Origin: Paraphysoderma sedebokerense
Lineage: Eukaryota; Blastocladiomycota; Physodermatomycetes; Physodermatales; Physodermataceae
Length of the DNA: 64,000 nucleotides
Reading direction: 5' to 3'
NCBI GenBank assembly: GCA_025602915.1
Contig: JAHLJZ010000050.1
Location: forward strand, 1-64,000
The notes under the pieces are model-generated. The model had not been told where the DNA came from. It made no database searches and worked only from the letters and a program-made list of their open reading frames with translations. Below are positions 52,504-62,860 of the stretch, piece by piece (within the stretch, counting starts at the first letter, position 1; each line of letters opens with the position of its first letter). Made by a program: the position numbers and the translations under genes.

Positions 52504-55500
52504 TTATTCCTTAGGCGGTAAACGATCCACCGTGCGATTATATAAGAACTTGGAAGCTGTCATCATTGGCAGCCCGGCGGTACTTTCAATTAAAACAGCA
52601 TTCGATATTTCAAGTGGTCGCGTTGGCGTACTCTCTGTGTCCTTCATCTGCTTTTCATTTTTCGCGTTCTTTAGGCTCGAACTCAAGGATAGTGAAGATG
52701 TAGAGGATTGTTTCCTAGTCTTCATTCCAGTCTTGACCTCATACATGATCGCGAGCACGGCTGCACCGAAGAATACCGATATTATCGCAATTAGGATAGC
52801 GGAAACCACTTGCTGATGTGATTCTGCTGGAAATTGTTCGGTATACAGGAAATTACCGACTGCCAAAATCGCGATGGCCGAGAATATAGAGCATACTTCA
52901 AGGTAATGAAGCGATTTGTAGCGGTAAGGTTGCTGCCGCCGGTACACCTGATAGGAACCGATAAGCACGCAAATCGTCAAAGTAATTTGAAGCGTAACAT
53001 ATCTGCGATGCAGAAATCAGACATATCGCAAGTTAGCTTTTCGCGTCCATCCGGACAGGATTTTGAGAACTCACTTTGTGAAAAACATATTAATGCAAAT
53101 AACGATGAATTTTTGAAGGATCTGCAAGACGATGAAATATTGTCGCTCAGCTTTGATAAAACTGTAATCAAAATTGAATACTGCCTCTGCCAGTTTACGC
53201 AGTCTTGTCCAAGTCGGTCCGCTCCAACGTCGCTGAAAGAGGAGGAAAAATAAAATGGAAAAATAAAGCGGGATTCCGAACGCGTAGAATCTATTATCAA
53301 CGTTAGCTGATAAGACAAGGACTTTGAAAACGGAAATGGGTAGCTTACAAAGCCGCAGGTAAAACATAACTCAGGTTACTATACCACAAATCGTCAAAGC
53401 ATTTGACGCTACTATCTTCGTCTGCGTAAATATGGTACCGTTAATATTTTACGTATCTTATTACAACAGAAAGCAAGGCATACCAAGATAGAAAGTGTCG
53501 TTGACCTCTTGCGTACAATCAAAAAGGGCCAAAGATTTTGTAGCGACAATGACATACACTACCGATAATAGGGCATTCATTGCTCGGGTAGCAATCAACA
53601 AATTTTCGGCTTGACTTTGTTTTAACGCAACAAGGTTAATTACTGGGTTGTATCTTATTCGAACTCTTTTCGCCAACCATCTACAGGCATATATAATGGA
53701 TGATCGAATGGGCCAAAGATGTATCAAGGTCCATAGAATAAGGGGCAAAGATAAAAAGAGGGGAAGGGCGAGTGTGACTTTCATTTTAAAGTAGTAATTA
53801 CTGGCGGAGTCAGTGATAAAACATTCGGGACTTGCGAGCTCAATATTAAGATTGGCAATGGATATCGTATTCATGAATTGCTGAAATTCGGGAGTCCTAG
53901 GCATCTAATTAGATGATGTCACTTCGCTTAAAGCTAATTCGTCTTCCTACCATTTCATTTTAATTTCGCTGAGCACAAGAATCATCTGCGTAAAATTTAA
54001 GCATATCGTGGCGACACCAAGTCTACAAAATGTTTAGGTTACTGTCGCTGATACTTTCAGAACATAATAGGCGGTTACTTACATCCAACCGTTTGCAACG
54101 TATCTTAGCACTAGCGAAATTAGAGCGAAGGCACCAAAGAGCAATAAAATAATAAGCGTTATTAATACACCGATGTTGTTGGTGCATTTCCGACAATCTC
54201 CGCCGAGTCTGTAGAAATTTTGACTGCATTCTCCGCAGCGAGTTCCGCTAAATTCCATTGATTAACGTAGCCCATAGGTTGATGTTAAATTAAAGTATAG
54301 CCATACGTATATCCTTCCGCGCACACTGTCGCATTGGAAAATCCAGGGCAGGCAGACGCTGGCTCACAAGGTAGAAATACCATGCTATCTAGAGCTTTCC
54401 AATATCCTATTACGATATTCAAGACATTTGAGAAAATGAACAGCTAAATTGAATTGTCATGGTGAGGCTATACGATACCTCTCGCGGCGTAAGGTTCAAA
54501 CAAGCCATTGAAACTTGAACAAAAAATAACAGTTAGCTGGGGTTTACAAGAGGCTCTTGGGTGCGGGTATCTACAAACCTACAGATTGCTCCGACTGGAC
54601 AAGTTTCTGTATGTTACAAGCGCATGCAGGGACATATTAGTACACTGATTCAATCTGCCATCGCTACTTTGCAAACTTACCACATATGCTCACTGATGAT
54701 TTGTTGAAGATATTCAAATAAAGCGGAGCGCATGACACAACAAATGTAACGTTGCAGAAATTCGATGTCAGGTTATCTGCCCCTATGGCTTGGTATAGGT
54801 AATTCCCAACAAATGGTCTACATTGAGGTGAGTGAGGAAGTCATCGCTTGACTTACTGATTCTGAGATGCAACATTACCTTCCTCTTGTAATATTTGCGA
54901 TAAGTCGCACTCGATTTTCTCGATACCGAGTTGTTGTATTGATTCGGTATGCCGGAATACTGCTATCTGCACTCATAAACATTGCGTCTTGGGGGAACTC
55001 GAAAAATCGAAATACTAGGCTGAAGCAAATGTCAGCATCGGAAAGAAATCTGCAACGAACTAATATGAAAATACGCACCCGTCAGCGATAGGATCACCGT
55101 TATAAATCTTTATGTAGTCTGAGTTGATTTCAATTCTATCATTACACGGGATTTGTGGTATGACCGTCACATTAACAAAGCCTGGAACTGAAGGCAAGTT
55201 TTCCTTATGGTCTGTATGAAGGGTGGGTTATGAGTGACGGCCCAAAAACTAACCTAACCGAGAGCGGGAAATAAATTACGAACCATAGCAATCATAAGAG
55301 AATCCGAATCTTCCGTGATACTTGGGGGCCGGTTGATAATAGAGACGGCCCCACAAATCGTTGACTACACCATTTTCAAAGGCAGGACCAACCACAAAAT
55401 TTTGATCTGCGAAAGAATCATTTGGAGTAGCTAACCGAACACCTCTAAATATCGCTTGATTCAATGTGCCAAATGCAGTGTTGAAGCCATCGACTATTCG

Positions 55501-56866
55501 ATATGTTATTATCTCTGCTGGTCGTCTAACGTAGGAACACAATAGCCTGATCGGTACTCGCATTGCCTGTGTGGTTCCGACAGTGATATTAAATATACCT
55601 GGCGGACCGATGGGAATGCGGACAGTTTTCTCAGCCCAGGGATTGTTCGAGAGCCGATAGTTCACTGACCCAACAAGTTGAGTAGCAAGTGACTGCGGGA
55701 ATGCTGGGACAAAAGTAACGGTCGTCCCATTGACGGTTTGAGCCAATGCCGAAATCATGTTCCCGTTATACAGGAGGACACCACCCCGAATTCCCGTGAT
55801 ATTTGATGTCACGTCGCTGCAATTCCCGCTGCATAAGGATAACGGTACAGAAACATTTCTGTCGGTATAAACAAAGAAAACCTGTCTAACCACGATGCTC
55901 ACGACAGTTGTTATCGAAGCTATCCAAGTTGTTATTAGATTTGAATTCTCATGATCCAGGCTCAGTGCAGTGGCAGGCAATAAAAGCAGAACTTACGCTG
56001 CGAAAACCTGTCAAAAACTGACCATAGAAGTCAAGATGAATAATGTCGTCCAGGAAACAGGGAAAATTTAACTACATTACCTTGAAACTCGAATGTATCG
56101 TTTCCCCAGTACTCTAAGTTCGGGACATAAACTGCAGTTCCGGATACGTCTCTGACGAGCCTGCTGGAGATGCTAGAATCTTCAATGCGGGCCCATTGAA
56201 AAGTTCTGCTTTGTAGCAAAACGCCGTTAGATGGAAATTGGGTGATATAGTATCTGAAAGTTTCGTTTGCGTCGGGATCGGTTGCAAGAAGTTGGATTCC
56301 AGCACCGTCTGTATTCTGATCCAGAGTGATTGTTTGAGGTGGAGCTGTTGGTGGCGAATTTGGGATTCCTGTTCTGAAGACTCCAGGGGCGAAATGGCGG
56401 AGACCAGAGAAAAAAACAGTGACATTGAAAGTGTCACTTGACGGTAATATGTTTTCTGAGAGTGAGCTTTGTTGTATCGAAAGAATTGGGTCAATTGCTA
56501 GCGCCGGCTATGTAAGTTCAGAATACCTCGCTGTTGCATACCAATTTATATATCCGACAAAGAATTCTGGACTCGGGCATGGCTTATAAATGTTTGATCC
56601 ACTAACAAATTCAACAGAAAGACCTGATACCAGAGACGTCTGAAATTGAATTGAAAACGAAAAAGGAGTTAACCCGTTGTTTCTCTATTTCTGTAATCGT
56701 GCATGAGGCGGCTCGCACATACCCCTTCTATTAACACATATCCGCTTGACCCCGGAATACTGTCAGGATAGAATCTTCGTAACCTCGGAGCTTGTGCTGT
56801 CACAAAGGGAAGGATGCTGAGAGTAATGACTGCGCATATTGCCCACGATATAGGAATTATCAGCAT
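52504..56866 (-). CDS. Receptor-like multipass membrane protein with Cys-rich module, 17 exons
   Basis: My reconstruction gives 17 exons (minus strand) with closed phases: 56723..56866, 56542..56639, 56081..56466, 55997..56017, 55284..55919, 55079..55211, 54879..55049, 54681..54817, 54579..54606, 54479..54513, 54307..54406, 54083..54247, 53951..54022, 53484..53896, 53349..53421, 53075..53290, 52504..53002; 1108 residues. It starts with a signal peptide (MLIIPISWAICAVITLSILP...TAQA). The ectodomain (about 26-575) has beta-sandwich-like, N-glycosylated segments (YVPNLEYWGNDTFEFQVFD; FVYTDRNVSVPLSLCSGN). A Cys-rich module follows (TCPVGAICSFNGLF; PCEPASACPGF; RCGECSQNFYRLGGDCRKC), then about eight helices (first near 654-678) and a Ser-rich tail. 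The Cys module then multipass domain resembles protist and basal fungal surface receptors. No ligand or function is known to me. Confidence 0.75.
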
Positions 56867-58050
56867 TGGTGATATTGGTAAACCGATGGTGCCGGAATAT
56901 TGAATACTGGTGTCGAATGACCAGAAAGCAATAACCCAACAACTGTTTATCTTGAATGCAGATAAATACAATCTTGTTTGTACTGATTGTGGTTTAAGGA
57001 GTCCTAATCTGTCTCCTGCCTCATCGTCATTACTACACATTCATCCGATTTTACCTCGCATTTTGACGACCGCAAATGCCAAGCGCGTCGTCTTGTTCAA
57101 ATTCAATCTTGCTTCTCTTCTTTCCTTCTTCTTGTTCAGCTTCATTCTTCTCAGTAGATTTTTAATGGATATAACATGCGTGCAGTTGTAACTCTTGAGC
57201 ATTGTAAAATACAATTTGAGTATATTGTTCGCCTTCCTCACTGTTCTTTATCACTCTATACGTTATAACGGCCCACAGGAAGTCGCCTAAACCCGAAGAA
57301 AATGTCGGAAAAGTCAACTGACCACCCTGACGTGGGTGGGCGAGGCGCGAGCAAGGAGGTCGAAAGAATATCTCAAAAAAATCAATGAGTTGCAATATTA
57401 TTGTCCATATTTCTATCTCTTGCCATTTCCAAGATAATCCCCACTTGAGCAGCTGTCCATAAAACTCCATACATCATGCAGCAGTTGTGAGTTGCTCTCC
57501 CGGCAGACTTGATTCCCTTTAGGCAGGCTGCAATTTATGTATAGATTTCCGCAGCTACGTTGCATTCTCTTTTCTACTAACTTTCTATAAATTCAACCTT
57601 GGCAGATGTGAATGGAGCGCCGTCAATACAACCGCCTGCCACAGAGGAAATTTAAACGCGGTTGCATCCAGCATCTCCAGCATTGAACTGTGGGAGTCCA
57701 CAGGAACCGGCTCAATTAACCTGATATAGTCTTCAAGATCCTTTTCAATTTAATTTTGAGAGCTTTAATTGACTCATACTTTGGCAAGACTTGTCTTCGC
57801 CGTTAAATTGCTTGATAGTGTGAAAAAACCTGCTTTATGGCCCGCCTGGGCGAAAAGTACCGTCGCAAAATTCATTCACGATTTCACAGACTTTTTCAGG
57901 AAAAGAGTCTGATATCACCGTTATTGTTGCTGTACTTCTTCATTCAATTCCATATACAAATATTGCTGCTTGACTATTGATCATTCAGCTTACATCATCC
58001 ACATAGGAATATTCTACCAACCCCGCATTATTGTCCAACGAGACATTCCA
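56867..58050. other. 1.2 kb divergent promoter region of two surface-protein genes
   Basis: Between the receptor-like gene (-) and the mucin-like gene (+). Short open frames (for example 57162-57470 on minus) have no recognised features. In-frame codons upstream of the receptor start (to 57040) exist, but they would bury the signal peptide. Confidence 0.4.
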
Positions 58051-58800
58051 ATGAAAGTCAGAAAGTTACTCCTCGTCGCAATCATTTGCTTATTTCCGCC
58101 TTATATTACTAAAGCTCAAGATGTAACTATCATTTTACCCCCTCTTTCAACCCCACCAATCGATGCTACATCTATCGTAGTACCACCTCCACCTCCAGCG
58201 AGTACGACGGAACAACCTCCAACTACAACTGAGACTCCCCCTCCACCACCTACCACTTCCGTTCCGGCAAATGATGTTACTTCTTCCGCTGCAGTTACAA
58301 CTTCATCTTCCGGTGCGGCTACATCAAACAGACCGAATGAACAAATAACATCGCCCACCTCTGGTACACAAGAACCCACATCAGATTCAAACCCACGCGA
58401 AACAGATAGAACCAAAGTACTGACATTTGACAAGGATAATGACAAGAAACCTGAACAATCTTCAATGATCATTCCAATAAGTATTGTTGTTGCGGTATCT
58501 GTCGTTGCCTTTATCGGTATCGGCACCGTCATTGCTGTCAGACGCAAGCGAGCTAGACAAGAACAAATCGAGAATGAACGCAGAGCAAGATTGTACGGTG
58601 GCAATCATTCGACTGGCAGTTCATCTGCTTCTTTGCGTCCTAGTAATAATGGTAATGATTTAAGTCAGGTAGTGATTGGTGAAGGTGCAAACAGTATTGC
58701 TTCGGGCAGGGGAACATACGAAACTAATCACTCCAGAAGGCGAACAGGTCAGCAAGGACATCATGTTGGTCCAAATCCTGGAGCTAGAAGGATGGGATAG
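58051..58800 (+). CDS. Mucin-like single-pass membrane protein
   Basis: Intronless, 249 residues from the preferred start at 58051 (an upstream in-frame ATG at 57970 would precede the signal peptide by 27 residues). Signal peptide MKVRKLLLVAIICLFPP..KAQ; a Thr/Ser/Pro-rich ectodomain of about 120 residues with proline runs (VVPPPPPASTTEQPPTT), likely O-glycosylated; one transmembrane helix (SMIIPISIVVAVSVVAFIG then IGTVIAV) followed by a basic stop-transfer RRKRARQ; and a cytoplasmic tail of about 75 residues rich in Gly/Ser/Arg. The layout matches fungal wall-stress sensors (WSC/MID type) but no WSC domain is present, so a sensor or adhesin role is only suggested. Confidence 0.7.
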   Translation: MKVRKLLLVAIICLFPPYITKAQDVTIILPPLSTPPIDATSIVVPPPPPASTTEQPPTTTETPPPPPTTSVPANDVTSSAAVTTSSSGAATSNRPNEQITSPTSGTQEPTSDSNPRETDRTKVLTFDKDNDKKPEQSSMIIPISIVVAVSVVAFIGIGTVIAVRRKRARQEQIENERRARLYGGNHSTGSSSASLRPSNNGNDLSQVVIGEGANSIASGRGTYETNHSRRRTGQQGHHVGPNPGARRMG

Positions 58801-59387
58801 TAAATGTCATACGCCGGGGCTACGCTGTGCATTGGAGACTTGTGTAGTTTTTTTACTCGAAAGCGAATGTTAGTTCTAGTTTTTGTCAACAGTTTCTGAT
58901 TGTTTAAATGATCATGCTCTCTATTGCAATTTGAACAATCATTAAATGCTTAAATGCTGTGGATGGCGATCATAATCTGAGATGAGTTCTGAACAGATAA
59001 CAATCGTTACGGATCATTTGTACACTCCGATACACAATCGGAGGCAATTGATGGATTTATAGCCAACCAAACCTCATCCATAGAAGAGAATAAACAGTAT
59101 TTCAAACCAAATCTGAGGATGAGCGAATTAAAAATAGGTCGTGATTTGCCAAATAATTCGATATTCGTGGATGAATTCCAATAAATTCGAAGAATCAGAA
59201 ATCGAAAGATCTTCGGAGATTAAAAAATTTAGATATTTCTGTGCACAATGAATGGATATCGAAGCACAATTGATGTTCACATTATTTCGTTAATGTCGAG
59301 TGTAAGTATATAAAACCTGTGGTCTGCCGAATGTCTTGGTGATGGCAATTTTTGTGTGACAGCTTTCTACCCTACATTACAAACATT
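58801..59387. other. Intergenic, 3' flank of mucin-like gene
   Basis: 587 nt, AT-rich, no gene recognised apart from a TATA-like element at 59307-59315. Confidence 0.45.
59307..59315 (+). promoter_or_regulatory. TATA-like element before small spliced ORF
   Basis: TATATAAAA, about 80 nt upstream of the ATG at 59388. Its spacing suits a core promoter. Confidence 0.4.
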
Positions 59388-59643
59388 ATGGCAAATATTT
59401 TTACGGTAAGCATCGATGTTGGGAACTTTGAATTCGAAATCTCGTAATCCTCCACCACATTAAAACGTAATTGCCGAATGGTTGCCAAATGTCATTCATA
59501 CCGATTGAATATTTCAATTGGCGTTATGTTTTCAGAGTTTGCACTTTTTCACGCGGTGGATCGAATCCGTAAATGACATGGAAAAATTTAACTATACTTT
59601 TAAAACTCCCAATATGGATGAATCTTGCGGCAACCCAAAGTGA
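59388..59643 (+). CDS. Possible small spliced protein, 41 aa
   Basis: A TATA-like element, an 18-nt first exon (59388..59405, MANIFT) with a strong GTAAG donor, a 130-nt intron ending TTTTCAG, and a second exon 59536..59643 that stays open to TGA. Joined, it encodes MANIFTSLHFFTRW followed by IESVNDMEKFNYTFKTPN and a short Cys-containing tail. No known family. A five-codon upstream ORF begins at 59342. Length is too short for statistical support; treat it as a candidate. Further 3' exons are possible. Confidence 0.3.
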
Positions 59644-60608
59644 AGTATCCCAACATATTCTAATGTCATTATGTGGGTGGTGACCTGTTTAACAGTGAGC
59701 CACTCGCATCAAGCCGCAGATAGCTGAAGAGGACGGGGTTAGATATCCGGATGTTCGGCGTCCCTTAAGGTATGGTTGCACAATCAAGAGGACTGGATTG
59801 GGCATGTTGCTATGATGCTATTCCAGCGGCGTCATGGCACATATGTGGGTACAGTTCTGTCTTCGTCATTCCGCAATATATGGTTTAAGCCATAATGATA
59901 CACACGCAGATGCCGCTCGATGCAAATTATTTCTGAATCCAAAGCCAAACTGATACGTGGAAATCTCTGCTAAAAACACTTGCCATAAAGTGGATGTCTA
60001 CGATTTTTCGTCTTCGTTGACGAATGGGAGCAAGAATTGAGCAAGATCGGCTGCAGTCTTGCGTTCATCGATTCTTTGAATGTACATCAAATTTAAGAAT
60101 TTTGATTCCGATCAGTAACATGAATAGATATGAATGCTTAGAAATGTAGAAACGTATTTTGCTGTTGCGCATTGACTTTAAATGAAACGAACACCAATCG
60201 ATCTGCCTGCATCGTCTGAGAGACTGAGACTAGTCTCCGAGACGGCCCAACCATCATTGCTGATCACGCTAATTAGCATGAGACTGTCCAAACATGTGAA
60301 AGTGATGAGCGAGGGCGGATGGCGATTGTCTGTACCAAAAGATATTGAGCCAGAGGAGTGATAAAGCAGTCGCACAACGCACTCCAAGCTCATCATTGTA
60401 CACAATTGTGAGATAATCGCATTCCGGCGTCATCTCCCCCGTTGAAAGGGAATCGGCAACAACAATTGGGCTGCTCGGCTGGAGTGAATTTTTCCGTCAA
60501 CAACTCCTCAAAACCACTGATAAATCCCATCGTTCCCTCCCGCATCATCTCATTTCTGGCCTATTTATACCTCTCTGATAGAATCTAGAAGGATACACTC
60601 TCTTCGCT
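59644..60608. other. Intergenic upstream of the desaturase gene
   Basis: 965 nt without recognised genes. The 60430-60600 part is the desaturase promoter and leader; CTATTTATACC near 60561 is TATA-like. Confidence 0.45.
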
Positions 60609-62375
60609 ATGGCTGTTCTTCATTCAAACCAACCCACGACCTTCTCGAGGTCGTTCATCATCAACTACATGCAAAAATTCAAATATTCCCCAGATGTCGA
60701 CACTCCTGCTTATATTATCATCCACAATAAAGTTTATGACATCAAAGACTTGGTCACTCAGCACCCCGGTGGTGCGGTCATTTTAACTCACATCGGTAGA
60801 GATGGCACTGGTATGTGTGAATGTTTTCTGTCGTTCTTTCGTGACCCGGATGAAAATTTCGTTTGAAAAATTTAATTATCGGATGTAAATTTTTTTTGAA
60901 AATCTCTGTTTCCCTCAGGGGCACTTGTTAGTTCAAAAATTTTTCATATATTACACGATACGAAATGTCAGTTTTTGTTGAAACGTATTACTAACCCATT
61001 TTTTGAATCGTGTTCCTTGTTTGTTTTTCAATGACTACTTTGTCCCATAGACGCTTTTGATGCTTTCCACCCTGAAAGTACAGCTGGAGTGCTAGCTGAT
61101 TATTACGTCGGAGATATTGTCGATGATGAAAAACATATTGAGCAGTCTGGTACGTTCTTCCCGCTTTGGAAATCATTCTTATGTGCGGTAATCTCTGACG
61201 ATATATTCTCGGATTGTTCCCGCTATGATATTGCTTCTTCTCCCTGTCAGCATTTCCTGACGAAATTCGTAAACTCAAAGAAAAATTTGCCGATATGGGA
61301 TTATACGAGTCGAATAAATTATACTATGCAATGCTCATCCTGATCAACGTCTCCCTTGTTTCCCTTTCGTTGGCCTTACTCTTCCTCTTTCCGAACAATG
61401 TTCCCGTCGTTCTCGTCTCCGCATCGATTATGGGTCTGTTCTGGCAACAATGTGGTTGGCTTTCACATGATTTCCTTCATCACCAAGTATTCCGTAACCG
61501 TTTCTACAACGATTGTGTCGGCTATGTCGCTGGTGGATTGGCTCAAGGATTTTCTGTTTCCTGGTGGAAAGATAAACATAACACCCATCATGCCCAACCT
61601 AATGTGCACCAAGAAGATCCTGATATCGATACAATGCCACTCTTAGCCTGGTCCGAACACGCTTTAGAGTTATTCTCCGATTTTTCAAATGAAACTCTTG
61701 CTCGTTTCTTCGTCAATCACCAAGCTATTCTGTACTTCCCCATTCTTGCCATCGCTAGAGTCTCTTGGGCAATTCAATCCGCTCTTTTTGTTACCCCTTA
61801 CTGGCAAAAACTTGGCAAACCTCCAATCTCCATGCTTGAGCAATTGTCGGTCGCAATGCACTGGGTTTGGTATATCGGAGTATTGACTTATGCATTGTCG
61901 CCTGTCATGGTATTGGTATATTTTGCAACCAGTCAGATGGTGTGTGGATTGTTATTGGCAAGTGTTTTCAGCTTGAACCATAATGGTATGCCGATTATTG
62001 GTCATGATGAAGCAACAGAAATGGATTTCTATAGCAAACAAATTATTACTGGGCGCGATGTTTTCCCGAGTATTTTTGTGGATTGGTTTATGGGTGGCTT
62101 AAACTTTCAAATTGAACATCATGTATGTATTACTATCTGTTTTCGTCTTTGATAAACACCCACTCTAACATCATCTCCTTGCTCAGTTATTCCCCAACAT
62201 GCCTCGTCATTCCCTCCGAACAATTAAACCAATTATCCAAGACCTTTGTGAAAAGCATAACATTCCTCACCACAACACTTCATTTTGGGATGGCACAGTA
62301 GAAGTGCTGAGCAGATTAGAAGAAGTCAGCAAGATGAGCAGAAAAATGGCCAAGATGGCAAAGAAAGAGGAATAG
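60609..62375 (+). CDS. Front-end fatty acid desaturase with N-terminal cytochrome b5 (delta-6 type)
   Basis: A front-end acyl desaturase that inserts a double bond between an existing one and the carboxyl end, using electrons from its own cytochrome b5 domain in the ER membrane. Four exons with closed phases: 60609..60810, 61051..61149, 61251..62122, 62187..62375; 453 residues, as in mucoromycote delta-6 enzymes. Seen: heme motif HPGG near residue 53 with FHPES after it; the histidine boxes HDFLHH, HNTHH and QIEHH (Gln in the third box marks front-end enzymes); long hydrophobic helices between. The exon 3/4 join falls directly after QIEHH and continues LFPNMPRH, the conserved sequence. The tail is Lys-rich (KMSRKMAKMAKKEE). 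Delta-6 fatty acid versus delta-8 sphingolipid specificity cannot be told by eye. Confidence 0.9.
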
Positions 62376-62860
62376 AATAGCTTGCTCTATGGTATCTTTG
62401 GACATTGGATGGACAATGAAGCTATGATGATCTGGCATCTAAGATATTGACAAATTTGATTTAGCTCCACATGTAATCTTAAACATTTTGTCGCTATTGT
62501 TATACTCTTTCTGTTCACAAGTTGATTTTGCATATGTTTTCATACTTACCCTTAATGAATGAAGTACCCCTGTGGAGTAATTGTAGAAGATTCTGGCTGG
62601 AGTCCCGGAAAAATGAAAATTGGACGGGTGGAGGAATGATTATACTGAATAAAACTTAAATCTTGAAAGCCTTTATCTTGGATGTCAATTTTAAGTTCTT
62701 GTTCTTTTTCAGAAAATTCTAATATTATCAATACATCACGATCACTTCTGAAATCTTTTGTCATTCACAAACAAACTCTCTTCCTTCTTTATCGCCATTT
62801 TACACTATTGCCATTTTGTTAGGGACATTACAATCCCCATCTTGATCGAACCACACAAAT
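62376..62860. other. Convergent 3' intergenic with one open frame
   Basis: Between the desaturase (+) and SAM50 (-). It contains the minus-strand frame 62552-62764 listed separately. Confidence 0.5.
62552..62764 (-). CDS. Hypothetical 70-aa protein, uncertain
   Basis: An ATG-initiated frame on the SAM50 strand, starting 97 nt after the SAM50 stop codon. Composition looks protein-like (DVLIILEFSEKEQELKIDIQ, then RPIFIFPG), with alternating hydrophobic strands, and a good GTAAGT donor lies just after its stop. No family recognised. It may be a stand-alone small gene, a leftover exon, or chance. Confidence 0.25.
   Translation of the reverse strand: MTKDFRSDRDVLIILEFSEKEQELKIDIQDKGFQDLSFIQYNHSSTRPIFIFPGLQPESSTITPQGYFIH

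Noticed and set aside
52977-53318. 113-codon minus-strand frame rich in Ser/Cys
   Set aside because: Wrong frame; the hydrophobic frame of the same segment (53075..53290) fits the receptor's membrane domain and closes in phase.
57162-57470. 102-codon minus-strand frame upstream of the receptor-like gene
   Set aside because: No motif, and it does not join in frame to the signal-peptide exon.
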